Shown here: piece after piece, positions 1 through 11,566 of the stretch
How positions within the stretch are numbered: position 1 is the stretch's first letter
Layout: every line of letters starts with the position of its first letter
Assembly (NCBI GenBank): GCA_033807695.1
Contig: CM066302.1
Span: 248,001 to 312,000, forward strand
From: Daedaleopsis sinensis
Taxonomy: Eukaryota; Basidiomycota; Agaricomycetes; Polyporales; Polyporaceae
Reading direction: 5' to 3'
Length of the DNA stretch: 64,000 nucleotides
Made by a program: the position numbers and the translations under genes
The notes under the pieces: generated by a model
The model's input: only the letters and a program-made list of their open reading frames with translations
Database searches by the model: none
What the model was told of the DNA's origin: nothing

Positions 1-1
1 A

Positions 2-649
2 TGGTCTCTCAGGACGATCACCTTCTTTGCCTACCCACGCACCCTCCCAATTCCAACATGGATCCTCTCGCTCGAAGGATTCATAGATGACTCAAAGGAA
101 GAGATCGACTGCACTGTCGCCTCCGTCTTCCACGCCCCGAAGATGTACGAGCAACTTCTGGCCATGGTTCGGGAGAATCCGGAGTACCGAGACCACAACC
201 CCCACGGCGCCGTTAGAAACCTTCTGACCACCCTACGCACGGACGTCTTGAAATACAACAATGGGAACATAGTCGCAAACGTCTACATGAACTCACCTAC
301 GAGGAGTACGAAGAAGTGGAGAGCGTGGGTCACCGAACTCCGTGCGATGAAATTCGGCATCTACCTCACAGCTACCGCGATGCCGAAGCCTGTTACCTTC
401 TGCCAAGGCTGTCGTAGCACTAACCACCCTTCCCATCTTTGCCCCTTTCCCAACATCGACGGCTGGAATGGCCCGGAGGCAGGAGACGGGAAGTACTCAA
501 CGATCCCCGTCGAACCTGAAACCCGGAACAACCGCGAACATTTTCCCGACGCACACACCGCGCAGCGAAGGTATGGTAGAGCCAGAACGCCGGCCGGTCG
601 AGGGATGAGGAGAGGCACGCCTCGGGGCAGGGGACTGCGCCCCTACTAA
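2..649 (+). CDS. LINE ORF1 (gag-like), C-terminal part
   Basis: The frame is open from the window edge to TAA at 647-649, so this is the C-terminal part of a longer protein. It holds one zinc knuckle of the form C-x2-C-x4-H-x4-C (CQGCRSTNHPSHLC, positions about 400-441) and ends in an Arg/Gly-rich basic tail (RARTPAGRGMRRG...). Zinc knuckle plus basic tail is typical of LINE ORF1 proteins, which coat the element RNA as a nucleoprotein particle and act as nucleic-acid chaperones. About 414 bases separate it from the first codon used here for ORF2, so ORF2 must be reached by reinitiation or another non-standard route. The role is inferred from family knowledge and from ORF2 downstream. Confidence 0.8.
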   Translation, partial: WSLRTITFFAYPRTLPIPTWILSLEGFIDDSKEEIDCTVASVFHAPKMYEQLLAMVRENPEYRDHNPHGAVRNLLTTLRTDVLKYNNGNIVANVYMNSPTRSTKKWRAWVTELRAMKFGIYLTATAMPKPVTFCQGCRSTNHPSHLCPFPNIDGWNGPEAGDGKYSTIPVEPETRNNREHFPDAHTAQRRYGRARTPAGRGMRRGTPRGRGLRPY

Positions 650-1063
650 CTATACAATCGCCCACAAACCGCCGCTCACACCACCTACCCACCGCATGTA
701 TCCTCGTAGTAGATCTAACCAGTTTTCTCGCACCCACTACCGATCTGCGGAGTCACTCAGCCAGACGACGCGACCGATAGTGCCAAACAGCTCCCGTGCG
801 CATGGTGAATTTACTGCTCTGAACAGGAGCCATGCGCACGCCCAGAGGCCTGCCTTTTTAGGTTGACTAGGCCGAGCGAGTCGTCGCTGAAGAGTACGAT
901 GAAGCGGGACTGGCTGCACCGCTCCTGACTGCTCATGTCACTCTGATCGTGGAGACACACGGTCTTGGAGAGGATAACTGGTTGAAACCCTCTCGACTAC
1001 TCAACTGCGAACACACTTACTGAGAACACACATAACGGACAGTCTAACAATGCAAACGGCACA

Positions 1064-4000
1064 TTGCGGGTTGAGTCCAGTGGAGCTGCGGACAGCAGTC
1101 ATGCCAGCGAATGCGGCCGTGATGCTGGACACAATTCTGGTGGCATGACGGGCGGGGTCACCCCAGGATCCCGTCCGGCGGTATCACCTGTGCGCAGGTC
1201 GAGAACCTCGAGTAACAGGGACGCGCGCACACGAGCAGGTGGCCGACTTAGGCTGGGCACCCTCAACATGCGCGGCTCTGGTAGAATCAGCGCAGGAGCA
1301 CCCTGCGATAAGTGGAACAGCATAAATCAAGTGATTAGGGAGAATAAACTGGCGATTCTTGCCCTGCAGGAGACACATCTATCTCAGGATAGAATTGACG
1401 CACTCAACCGCCTCTTCGGGGCTACTATCACTATACTAGGAAGCGCTGACCTGACGAACCCCACCGGCGCACGGGGAGTTGCTTTCGCGATCAGCAACAA
1501 GCACATCGAACCCAACACCACAAACTACGTTGAAATAATTGAAGGACGGGCAGCAGCACTCACTGTGCAATGGACCCTCACGAGGAAACTGACGATAATA
1601 AACATATACGCGCCGGATTTTGAAACAGAAAATGAAGCTTTCTGGAGAACGCTCACCCATAGAATACAGGTACTAGGAATCAGGAGGCCAGATGTTGTCA
1701 TGGGCGACTGCAACATGGTTGAGTCCTCCCGCGATCGGATGCCGCCGCGATCGGACGCCCAAGGACTCGTAGAATCACTAGGCACCCTAAAGGAAGCTTT
1801 CGATTTAATAGACGGCTATAGGGCGAGATTCGAGAAGTCGCTCACATTCTCATACATGCAACTTAGCACAGGCAGTCAATCTAGAATCGACAGAGCATAT
1901 ATCAGCAGATCACTGGATGAAGTGGCGGAAGACTGGACATACGACCACCCAGGAATATCCACGGACCATCAGCTCCTCTACTTCTCCTTGGCGAACTATG
2001 ATGCGCCTTTCCTCGGGAAAGGCAGATGGACACTCCCGACAACCCTGATGACCGATAAAATCTTCTTGGAAGAGGCGGAAAGAGCGGGACACCGTGCACG
2101 AGAGAGCCTTCAGAAACTGGGCAGGAGAACGGCCCACTCGAATCCCCAGGTCGTACTCCTCAAACTAAAGTCACAGCTGCGTGAAGCAGCGAAGGAACGC
2201 GCCAAAGTCAAGATCCCAGAAATCAAAAGAAAGATCCGCGACCTCAAAGAGGACCTGAGGAAGACTGTAAGCAGGACGACTGACTCGCCGGACGACGAGA
2301 ACGCGCGCACCAGCAGTGCAGGCATCCTTCAGGAAAGGATCGCTGATTTGGAAATGAGTCGATTTGCTGCGGCTAGAAGAACTGTGGCGGGAAATGCGTG
2401 GGTTATGGGCGAGTCGATTACCAAGTACTGGACAAAGATGAACGCAGCGCCCAAGCCGAATACTGTCATCAATCAATTGCGATGGAAGGACCCCTCGGGT
2501 ACGAATACTACCTACCAGTACACTTCAAAGACCGAACAGATGGCGGAAGTGGCTAAAAACCACTACGATGGCCTCCAGGATGACCTTGAAGTCAATACAG
2601 ACCAGCATGAACGGGATATTGAAACAATACTAGATAATATCGACACCATGCTTTCAACCAGGGATAAAGGAATGCTGGCGAGAAAACTCACGAGAAGTGA
2701 TATTGAACAAGCCATCCATGAGTCAGCGGCGAACAAGGCGGCAGGGATGGATGGCATCCCAGCGGAGATATGGAAGATGTTCCTAAAATGGGACGAGAAG
2801 AAACGAGGCGACGGACAGGCGATCGACATAGTGGGCATCTTGCGTGCAGCATACAACGACATCGAATCTTTCGGCACCTTGGACCACAGGTTCGCAGAGG
2901 GCTGGATCTGCCCAATCTTCAAGAAAAAAGACCGACGGGACATAGCCAACTACCGCCCGATCACCATACTGAACGCCGACTACAAGATTATGACCAGAGC
3001 TTTGTCAAACAAGCTGTCAAAAGTGATCCACATGATCGTCCACCCAGATCAAGCAGGATTCATACCTGGGCGCAAGATCTTTGACCATATCAGACTCACA
3101 AGATCTTTCGTCGACTATGCGGAAGCGGAGGAACAAAATGGGGTGATCATTGCCCTCGACCAAGAAAAAGCCTATGACAGGATAAACCATCAGTACCTCT
3201 GGGATGTCCTCGCAAAGCTAAACTTCCCTGAGAATTTCATGCGTACGGTTAAATTCCTGTATGAAAACGCCACTAGTGCTGTAATGATTAACGGTGAGCC
3301 GAGCGAGAGGTTTAGAATCACGAGAGGCGCGCGACAAGGCGACCCAATGTCGTGCCCCCTTTTCGACATAGCGATCGAACCCTTGGCAATCATGATCAGA
3401 AAGTCCTCGCTCCGAGGTTTCGAAGTTCCAGGACTCACGGAAAGACTTATCGCGATCCTGTTTGCGGACGACACGACGATCTACCTCTCCCAGGACGATG
3501 ACTACTGTGTACTATCGCGTATCTTGACTAAATGGTGCCAGGCATCACGTGCGAAGTTCAACATTGAAAAGACGGAATACGTACCGGTTGGAACCCCTGA
3601 ATTCAGGAGAGAACTGATTGAAGGCACAAACAACTCCCTCCTCGCGCGCACCCTCCCTATTGACGCTGCGATCCTGAAGGACGGATGCACGATAAGATGC
3701 CTCGGGGCGAGGATAGGGAACGGCGCCGAGGAAACAGAACCATGGATGAAGATCCTCGAGACGATCGACACGAGACTAAAGAAGTGGAATCTCAGACGCC
3801 CCTCCCTACAGGCCAGGAAACTCATAGTTGGCATGGAAGTCGGCGGCAGGACACAGTTCCTGGCCAGAGCGCAGGGCATGCCGGATGCTATACGCGACAA
3901 ATTAATCAAAACAATATTCAACTTCGTCTGGGACGGGAACGCTCACCCGGCTGTAGGGCGTGAAACCCTGTACCGCCCCGTAGAAGAAGGTGGCATCGGT

Positions 4001-6085
4001 CTCCTTGACCTCGATGCGCGCGGCCACGCTATGGAACTCGTATGGTTGAAAGACTACCTAAATTTCACGCAAAATAGACCTAAGTGGGCAACTATTGCGG
4101 ATGTACTGATTGCAAGAGCGGTCCTAGCGAAAGATGCTAAAATGGACACCAATGCCAGAATTAACTGCTTCATGCAAACCTGGAAACCGTGCATGCGCGG
4201 AAAACTGAAGCTCCGCAATGATATCCGAAGGATGGTGGCGGTAGGACAAAAGTACAACCTGGTGGCTACGGTCAAGAACCCGTCTGAGGAACTCAAGGAG
4301 CAAATGCCTCTTTGGTACCACATCGGCAGGATAGGCTCGGTAGTGCGCGCGAACTCTCCCCCCGGCAGATGTCTTCGCGAAAAGCACGGTGTGCGCACCA
4401 TTCTGGACGCAAAAGGTGTTGCGGCGAGGCTACTACCCCAGGGAACAGGAGACCATTTTCCGTCCCCCGCGTGCTCATGCAAGGAGTGCGATGAGGACCG
4501 CACCTGCAGAGGATGTACAAACCCGCACTCCTGTGCCGCTGCCGCTAGGCGAATGATAGACTCGCTGGTACCAAAATGGAAACTCTCCCCGCCCGAGATC
4601 GGGCCGGCGGACAACCTATCCCTGACTAAGAGAAGAAGGGACCAAAATCGCAGTGCTGCGAGCAAGGGGGAGAGGATCACTTTCGATCCCTCAATCACCG
4701 AACGGGGATGCGTGTCGAACATCTTCAGAATTTTTGGGGGACTGGACGCGACAGACGACGACCAGACTGTAGCCCCGGTCAGACGACCCCCGAGACCTTT
4801 CCAAGTTGCGGAAGACGAGGTGGAGGCCTACACGGATGGGTCCGCCAGAGACGTGGACGGACTAGAACCTAGAGCAGGTGCGGGAATATGGTACGGCCAT
4901 GATGACCCCCGAAACAGAGCCGTAAGGGTCCCTGGACCAAAGCAAACAAACCAGGTCGCTGAGCTGCACGCCATAGACACCCTCACGGCTGCCACCCCCC
5001 CGCACGCGCCGCTTCACGTGGTGTCAGACTCAAAGTACGCAATCTCGGCGGTAACCAAGTGGGCACCCAAATGGGAAGACAAAGGTTGGCTGAATGTCAC
5101 AAACACACGTATCATTGTACCGCTGCTAGCCAGGCTCCGGGCGAGGACGGCCCCCACGACCTTCAGATGGGTCAAAGGACACCAAGGGGATGAAGGAAAC
5201 GAAGGAGCCGATGACCTTGCCAAACGCGGCGCCGACGAAGAAACACAGAACATTCTGCCGCAGCCCGACATAAGCTACGTTCACAGCTCTGTGAAGCTCT
5301 CAGCCATTACCCAAGGCCTTGCATATAAACTGATAAGAGCTAAGAGAAACGATGTTGCGGTGAAGAGACGGACGACCCAAATCATGGTCGACAGGACCCT
5401 TGCAACGATGGAGGAGGACCTGAAACTCAGACTCACCGAGTCTTCCCTCTGGAGCGCAATCCGCCGAGAGCTCATCGGGAAGAATATACGTGACTTCATC
5501 TGGAAAGCAATGCATGGCGCATGGAGAGTTGGCGGTTTCTGGCGAAACATCCCTGACAAAGAACACCGTGAACTCTGCGACCTCTGCGGGGAGGAGGAGT
5601 CGATGGAACACATACTAACTGACTGTCGAGCCCCGGGGCAGGCAGAGATCTGGGAGCTGGTAAGAGACGTTGCCGCTAGGAAGGCTATCCCTATCCTACC
5701 TATATCCATCGGACTTGTTCTTGGAGCGGCAGCAATAACCACCAAATACGTTGACGACAAAGGGTACCGCCGCGCGGACCGCTTTTACCGGATCGTCATA
5801 CCGGAGTCTGCACACCTCATATGGAAGATCAGGTGCAAAAGGGTGATAGAGGACGCCAACGACCCGGAGAAAATCCTTACTCCCGATGCTGTGCGAAACA
5901 AGTGGCGCGCGGCCATGGCCAGGAGGATGGACATGGACCTCTTCCAGTCCAGACGAGCGAAGGGCACGGGCAGACCACGCAAAGCCGCAGCCGCCACTGC
6001 GACTTGGAAAGACTTTTTCGGGCAATCTATTGCCACCAGCGGGTTTTTAGTGGGTAGATCCGGAGACGCCACCGGCATCGGCTGA
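1064..6085 (+). CDS. LINE ORF2: endonuclease, reverse transcriptase, RNase H
   Basis: Single ORF of about 1673 codons. The AP-type endonuclease is at about residues 60-310 (GTLNMRG, LALQETHL, VVMGDCN, SRIDRAYISR, STDHQLL). Reverse transcriptase is at about 570-870: WICPIFKKKD...NYRPITI, the palm motif ALDQEKAYDR, RQGDPMSCPLFD and the catalytic FADDT near residue 801. A Cys/His cluster (CSCKEC...CRGC) lies between RT and RNase H. RNase H is at about 1250-1370, with the acidic residues visible in YTDGS, AELHAI, VSDSKY and EGADDLA. A zf-RVT-like finger, C-x2-C-x7-H-x4-C (CDLCGEEESMEHILTDC), is near residue 1505. All catalytic motifs are intact. It nicks chromosomal DNA and copies element RNA at the nick. 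The frame is open upstream to a stop at 983, yet the first in-frame ATG is only at 1145, inside the ORF; 1064 is a TTG codon. Confidence 0.9.
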   Translation: MRVESSGAADSSHASECGRDAGHNSGGMTGGVTPGSRPAVSPVRRSRTSSNRDARTRAGGRLRLGTLNMRGSGRISAGAPCDKWNSINQVIRENKLAILALQETHLSQDRIDALNRLFGATITILGSADLTNPTGARGVAFAISNKHIEPNTTNYVEIIEGRAAALTVQWTLTRKLTIINIYAPDFETENEAFWRTLTHRIQVLGIRRPDVVMGDCNMVESSRDRMPPRSDAQGLVESLGTLKEAFDLIDGYRARFEKSLTFSYMQLSTGSQSRIDRAYISRSLDEVAEDWTYDHPGISTDHQLLYFSLANYDAPFLGKGRWTLPTTLMTDKIFLEEAERAGHRARESLQKLGRRTAHSNPQVVLLKLKSQLREAAKERAKVKIPEIKRKIRDLKEDLRKTVSRTTDSPDDENARTSSAGILQERIADLEMSRFAAARRTVAGNAWVMGESITKYWTKMNAAPKPNTVINQLRWKDPSGTNTTYQYTSKTEQMAEVAKNHYDGLQDDLEVNTDQHERDIETILDNIDTMLSTRDKGMLARKLTRSDIEQAIHESAANKAAGMDGIPAEIWKMFLKWDEKKRGDGQAIDIVGILRAAYNDIESFGTLDHRFAEGWICPIFKKKDRRDIANYRPITILNADYKIMTRALSNKLSKVIHMIVHPDQAGFIPGRKIFDHIRLTRSFVDYAEAEEQNGVIIALDQEKAYDRINHQYLWDVLAKLNFPENFMRTVKFLYENATSAVMINGEPSERFRITRGARQGDPMSCPLFDIAIEPLAIMIRKSSLRGFEVPGLTERLIAILFADDTTIYLSQDDDYCVLSRILTKWCQASRAKFNIEKTEYVPVGTPEFRRELIEGTNNSLLARTLPIDAAILKDGCTIRCLGARIGNGAEETEPWMKILETIDTRLKKWNLRRPSLQARKLIVGMEVGGRTQFLARAQGMPDAIRDKLIKTIFNFVWDGNAHPAVGRETLYRPVEEGGIGLLDLDARGHAMELVWLKDYLNFTQNRPKWATIADVLIARAVLAKDAKMDTNARINCFMQTWKPCMRGKLKLRNDIRRMVAVGQKYNLVATVKNPSEELKEQMPLWYHIGRIGSVVRANSPPGRCLREKHGVRTILDAKGVAARLLPQGTGDHFPSPACSCKECDEDRTCRGCTNPHSCAAAARRMIDSLVPKWKLSPPEIGPADNLSLTKRRRDQNRSAASKGERITFDPSITERGCVSNIFRIFGGLDATDDDQTVAPVRRPPRPFQVAEDEVEAYTDGSARDVDGLEPRAGAGIWYGHDDPRNRAVRVPGPKQTNQVAELHAIDTLTAATPPHAPLHVVSDSKYAISAVTKWAPKWEDKGWLNVTNTRIIVPLLARLRARTAPTTFRWVKGHQGDEGNEGADDLAKRGADEETQNILPQPDISYVHSSVKLSAITQGLAYKLIRAKRNDVAVKRRTTQIMVDRTLATMEEDLKLRLTESSLWSAIRRELIGKNIRDFIWKAMHGAWRVGGFWRNIPDKEHRELCDLCGEEESMEHILTDCRAPGQAEIWELVRDVAARKAIPILPISIGLVLGAAAITTKYVDDKGYRRADRFYRIVIPESAHLIWKIRCKRVIEDANDPEKILTPDAVRNKWRAAMARRMDMDLFQSRRAKGTGRPRKAAAATATWKDFFGQSIATSGFLVGRSGDATGIG

Positions 6086-6242
6086 GCCGCCGAGTGGCGC
6101 CGGGAGCCCCACACAGCGGTCTCGAGACTATGCGTGCGTAAAGCATTTTTCCTCCCGCGTGCTACACCTTTTCGAAATATCTGCAAGCCTGAGGGGGAGC
6201 TCTCGCCCTGCCCTCAGAGTGGAGCACAATCAAAAAAAAAAA

Positions 6243-7804
6243 GTCGCTTCATAGGAACATTGTTTGCCTCCGGGCTTGGCAGATTGACGCTATCATCAAT
6301 CACTTAAGTATTCGAAAGGCTAAGACTGACGACTAGATACTCACGTTTGAGTTGTATTCGACCGGAAGCAGCACAGTTCGCGTCAGCCACGTACCTGCGC
6401 AAGGGTAAAGATAGATGGCGAGGGTCGGGAGGGAAACATGATACTCGGACTGCCGCGTAGAGCATCACCGATTAGCCATGTTTGATGCTTCCGAGAGGCC
6501 AGCCCTTCACGCCAGGCACTGACAATTCTAACTGAGGCTAAAAGGGGGAGAGTGCGAGAAAACGAGCCAACCCTAAGAGCACGTTACGGAACAATTACTA
6601 GTACTGCAGGGATCTCACGTAGTACCACGACCCGATGTGCTCGAGACATGAACCGTATCAGCCTACCATGAAAGGGTCTGTATTCGTTCACGTGGTAAGT
6701 ATATATCGCTATGAAGGCATGCAACATGACGTACCAGCAGGAAGTGCCTTGTAAGTACAAGAGTCATCCCGAAGTAATGACATAAGGCGTGTTCCGGACC
6801 ACTGTTAGTGTAGCGTACCTATCATCCCTTATTATTGGATAGCAGAGCGGGATTGAGGAGATTGAACGTTGACCCGCGCCCGTGCACGACGGACACGGAA
6901 TGCAAGCGTTCGTGCGCATGATGTCTGAGCGGGATGTAAACATTTTGCGGCACCTCTGGGCAACGGAGGCGACGACAACACATATGTTCTATGCCTGTCC
7001 AATGATGAACAAGCGTGAGCAGCTCCACCGCAAAACATTCACGTCGACAGCGCGCCGAGCTTCATCGGAACCCAACGCAGCAGGTGCGCGGGTCGCCCTA
7101 ACTCGTAGCCGCCATACACACCTATACCACGCGATTTGCGCGAACATGGCCCCAAGGTCGACCGATCAGGGTCCTAATACTTCTTGACAATCGTGAGCAG
7201 TTGCTACAACTCGGTCCGACGGGCGGGAGTTTCAAGCCAAGGAATCCTCGAGCAATCGCGGTCTTGAAGGATTTGCGAGGTACGTGCGTGTACACCACAC
7301 GTAGGTCGACATACCATGCCCAACAACGGTCGAAAGTGCACCGCGGTGCGTGAGAAGCAGAGAGACAGGCACTAGAAGTCAGACGTAAGCGAATTGTGAT
7401 TCGATATTCAGATGAGCAGTGCAACTCACTGTTGTCCTGGGAGCTTATCAGTCTTGAAGTGGAGGTCCCCCATAATCCTAAACTGCCGATTCCACCAGGA
7501 AGTAAGAGTTAGGTAGCGTGAAGCCTCGTCCACTCGGCAGGCCGGTACCGAAAAAGATAGCACCATAGCAATATATCCAATTAATATCGCACCGGGATAG
7601 ATCCATGTGCAGCATAACACTAGAACTGTCGAGAGCTCCAAGTCAGCGTAGATACAGTACTTCAATAGCATCATCCGTATTCTTCGTCTTCGCGTTCGCG
7701 AGACGCTCAGGACATCCGCCCGCCGCCTGTCAAAGTAACTAGTCAGCGCGTGTCTTCTTAATGCATTCTCGTTGCCATCCGCCAAGTACTCGGGGAAGCG
7801 CAAG
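6243..7804. other. Intergenic stretch, no recognised gene
   Basis: About 1.5 kb between the LINE tail and the bestrophin stop codon. The reading frames here are short and show no domain I know. The longest plus frame (6882-7187) gives a His/Arg-rich peptide without recognisable motifs. No tRNA, long repeat or second LINE fragment was seen. Confidence 0.5.
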
Positions 7805-10410
7805 CTACCCCAAGCTGAATACGAGAGGACGCGACGCACCGAACACGACGTCGATCCGTGTGCGCATATCCGTCGCCACGTCGTGCGCCGCACGGATCTG
7901 CTTGCCTTCATGATGCGCGCCGAGGTACACGTTCAGGCACGGCAGTCGCTTGACTCGCTCGATGTCGGCGTGGATGATCGCGCGGCAGAAGAAGTCGAGG
8001 TCGAGATCGTTCTGTGGCCCTGTCAGCAAACAGTCTTCTCTCCTCTCGGGGAAGGAGAGACCGACGTACCTCGTCGTAGCCTAAGGGAGGAATTAAGATC
8101 AATCCGTGAGCGATGGCCTTTAGATCAGGGACTCTGGACACGCACCGAAAGGCTGCTCGATCTCCTCGCCGGCGGCGATCAGACCGAGGTAGATGAAAGC
8201 GGCGATGCCGACGCCGGGGATCGAATACCACCCGAACAGGTCGACGAGCTGGAACGGGAGGAAGAACAGGTAGATCCACACCGTACTAGTGGGCAAGGTT
8301 AGCCAACTCTCGGCATGAGACATCACGCATACTCACTGTCTGTGTGGACAAGCGACGCCGAATCAGACTTCAGGACGCGGACGCGGGGAGCAGAAGCACG
8401 AACCGGATGTGGACCGAGTATACGCTAATGACAAATCAGTAAGAGAGCCATGCGCAGAGAGCGGCGTACTCACAACGGCAGAGGCGTCGTCAGTATACGC
8501 TCGAGCACTGTTCACTGTGAGCACCAAGCGTACGTCCTAGAGGCGCTCACTTACCAGACAAGCTATCCTCGAACGCCGCGATGCACCCGTACATCCCGCC
8601 CAGCACTGCGCCTACGAGACCCATATCAACATAATCGCTCGTTCAAGTCACGCAGAACGCACCAGGCATGACGCCCCGCTCATCCAGCACGCTGAGCCAC
8701 ACGCTGAGCGACCGCAGGATCTCGAGCGGGAGGTTCTCCCCTCCCCCTGCGATCCGCGGCCGGTGCTTCGAATGCGTGATCCCCAGCCGCTCGCTCGTCG
8801 TGATCAGCTTCGACGGCATGTACTCGGTACACCCGTTGCCGTTGCCTGCAGCATCGTGGCAGTCGCGCGCGCACTCGCCCACAGGGTTCCCGTTCACGTC
8901 ATCCTCGTCCCACCGCCTCTGGATGCCCCCGTCATACGGTACCCCCGTCTCGACGTCCACCCGCGTGCCGTCCGGCGTCCGCACTTCGCGTTGGAACCCG
9001 AGCATATGTGCCATACCCCGCCAGAGGGGCGCGAACGGGATCAAGTCGACTCGCACATTTCCGAACAGACCGCGTCTCCCAGCACGCTGGGGGACCTGCC
9101 CCGGCAGGAGCGGGCGACGCTCGGACGGGTCACTAGAGACAGACACGTCCGAGAAAGACGAGGTGGAGCGGTTCGGGTGGTGTGGCGGGGCCATGAATGT
9201 CCCGTAGGCGTTGATGGGTGGGATGACAGGGTCAGGAAAGTAGCTCGCAGAACCCGTGATATTCGAGGGTCCAGACACGAGAGATGGGGAGGGCAGTGTT
9301 AGCTGAAAAGGAGGGACCTCCGGGTGCATATCAATCGCCTCTGCGAGCTCGACAGTTGGCTTCTTGTTTTTGCTTGGTTGATGATGATGCTCGTGCTGAG
9401 ACTACGTGAGCCTGCGGACTCACTAGCGTCATGCTCAAACAAACCTCGTGTAGGGGTTTGACGAGCGGGTATAGATCCTCGAAGTAGATGCCCATCTCGC
9501 CTGAAGTATATCAGCGAGCTGTCACGCAGATGTCGCGCAAGCCTACTACCTCGGAGATGATGCTTGAGGGCAACAACGAATCTAGCGGTCGGCGTGAGCT
9601 TCGAGAGCTAGAGGAATGCGAACGCAAACATACCCTTCGATGAGGTCGAGCGCGAGGCGCTTTTCAATCATAAGACGTTTCGCGACATGTGTGTCAACTT
9701 CAGGCGAGGTGCCGTCCGAATTGACTTGGACAGACACTAGCTTGAGTGGTACATGGATCCATATGAGCCGGCTAAGGGTCCGTGCCGTCCGTGCCAGATC
9801 TCCCCAAGCGCTCCGGCCTTGCCAATATCGATCATATCTGCGGCAAATATATGGTCAGTATAACAGTGAACAGACTGGCCTGTGATACATTGCATCATCT
9901 TGGGAGTACGAGAACGACCAGGAGGCATGAGAGAGACACTGACCCAGAGCTAGCTCTGTATGAGATGACGAAACCGATTACCACACCTATGATTGATAGT
10001 GAATTAACACGATATAGCGTGACGATACCCAGGAGAGAGAACCCGACCAAGGAGAGTAAGCATGACGTTTGGGATACCGAGGTGGATGTTCGTTTTGAGT
10101 GAGACGGACACGACAACTACGAGCCGGTCAGAAGAAAGCGTATGCCGACGGTAGTAGGCAGCGTACCGATAGCAAAGGTAGTGTGAAGGAGTACTGCGGG
10201 CCATATACGCCAGATCTGCATGTTGCTCGAGAGAAAGTCATGAAGAGACACGGACGAACGACGTACCACAGTCCCTCTGCCCAGTGTCCAGCTCAGCAAG
10301 CTACGAGTCGTAACTAGCGGCACATAGGTTTCTGCTCCGTGAAAGGCTGGGAGGAGGACATGGCCGGTGGCTGAGCGGTGTCTGGAAGACAGCGGATCCG
10401 TGTCAGACAT
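7805..10410 (-). CDS. Bestrophin-like (UPF0187) anion channel, fungal type
   Basis: Thirteen exons assemble to about 616 aa: 10410-10167, 10116-10048, 9986-9944, 9837-9634, 9581-9550, 9500-9445, 9395-8663, 8611-8555, 8507-8474, 8424-8404, 8285-8146, 8080-8070, 8011-7805. Family blocks join cleanly across the splices: WRIWPAVLLHT, IPNVMLTLLGVVIGFVISYR followed by ASSGYDRYWQGRSAW, then EMGIYFEDLYPL, LPLEILRSLSVWLSVLDERG, MYGCIAAFEDSL, LTTPLPFVYSVHIR, WIYLFFLPFQLVDLFGW, and the hallmark EIEQPFGYDENDLDLD. Bestrophins form pentameric membrane chloride/anion channels. Fungal members carry a low-complexity insert, here in the 733-nt exon 7. Exons of 11 and 21 nt are unusual, but both keep the frame and the family sequence. 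The start ATG at 10410 is the first in the exon carrying YVPLVTTRSLLSWTLGRG. Substrate ion and membrane are not deducible. Confidence 0.9.
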
Positions 10411-11566
10411 CGTGTGGCGTATGGACTAGGATCAAGAAGTCATTCAAGCTCGTGAGATCGTGTAGCTTGTGATGCTTGCACCGAATCCGTTCCTTGAGTG
10501 GGAGATTCAGAGAAAAAGGAGTGAAGGGGTTCGAGGCGACCAGCAATCGTTGTGAGGAAGGAATTCGCCTGAGAGTCGAGATGGAGGAGGATGAGGCGGC
10601 ACAGAGATCGAAAGCCACAAACGCGCCGGAGCATTGATCGAGATTCTCACGACCTACTTTGGTAGGAGTCTCGGGTTAGGGCTAGTCACTAGGGTTAGGA
10701 CTAAGTTCGAACCTCCTAACTTGGTACTTACGTAGTACGAGTACTAGTGACGAGTCTTGACCGTGTTTACTACGCCCATGCAACACCCTTGATGAGCTCA
10801 CTTCCTGCCAGTTATGTGTACTACTGATACTATGACAGAACAATACTAAGGGCTTTGGAAGGGTGGACGGTGCCAGAGTACTAGTAACTACTACTAGTAA
10901 CTACAGGGACAGGTCGTTGCCAACCTGCTGCTGTCTTCGTCCTGGGACCTGGGCAGTGAGGTGTGTTGAGTGCTACGGAAGAGGGAAGGGAAGGAAGGAC
11001 TTATGCCCATTTGGTGAGTGCCAGACTTGAATTTCGTCCTCAATGCACCGTTAGGTCTATCGGGCAGATAATAATTAATACACGGAGTCGCAATCACAGG
11101 CGCAACGGTGACCGAGTTTAAAGGCGAACGCAAACCCCATGTTCTGCGTCTTAGACTTGCGAGCGCAAACAAGATTGCCCGACTTTCTGTTGTCTTCTCG
11201 GTAGTTACTAGTGGTACCTCTGACTATGGCTCCGTCACTGTCCCGACCCGCATGCTGATTGCCCGATTACAGTAAATCGCGACTCTGCCATTTAATGCGG
11301 CGCGTTTGATCAGTGTACTCTGGCTCGATGCGACATAAGTAGCAATTCTCGCTCATTCACATGCAATCTGAACGGAAGGTCTATTGGTACGCGTGCGTGG
11401 GGTTCCGCTGACTTCTACCGCCACGATCGATGGCGCACTCCTCACACGCCGGCCCTAATCTCGCGATACTCGCCGCCATCCTCGTCGATCCTCGGTCCTC
11501 CTCATCCCCACTACGCCAGGTACCCGCACCCAACTACCGACCATCTCCCAGCCACCAGCTCCAGAC
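10411..11566. other. Intergenic region between divergent bestrophin and PLP-enzyme genes
   Basis: About 1.15 kb holding the 5' flanks of two divergently transcribed genes. I see no further gene. Two TTAGGG hexamers occur within about 30 bases near 10672-10705, but there is no array. The segment just before 11567 is C-rich, as common upstream of basidiomycete start codons. Confidence 0.5.

Larger units (their letters stand above)
1..6242 (+). mobile_element. Tad-like LINE (non-LTR) retrotransposon, 5' end outside window
   Basis: Two open reading frames (end of ORF1 at 2-649, ORF2 at 1064-6085) are followed by a short 3' tail and an A-run at about 6231-6242. This is the layout of fungal Tad1-clade LINEs: a gag-like ORF1 with a zinc knuckle, then ORF2 with AP-endonuclease, reverse transcriptase and RNase H. 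The 5' part lies before position 1, so the start and any target-site duplication cannot be judged. ORF2 has no stop or frameshift across 1673 codons, which suggests a young and possibly mobile copy. The clade assignment rests on domain order and fungal host, not on a tree. Confidence 0.9.

Noticed and set aside
10672..10705. Two TTAGGG hexamers, possible interstitial telomere repeat
   Set aside because: Only two copies separated by unrelated bases; expected by chance and in TAG/TTA-rich local sequence. No array.
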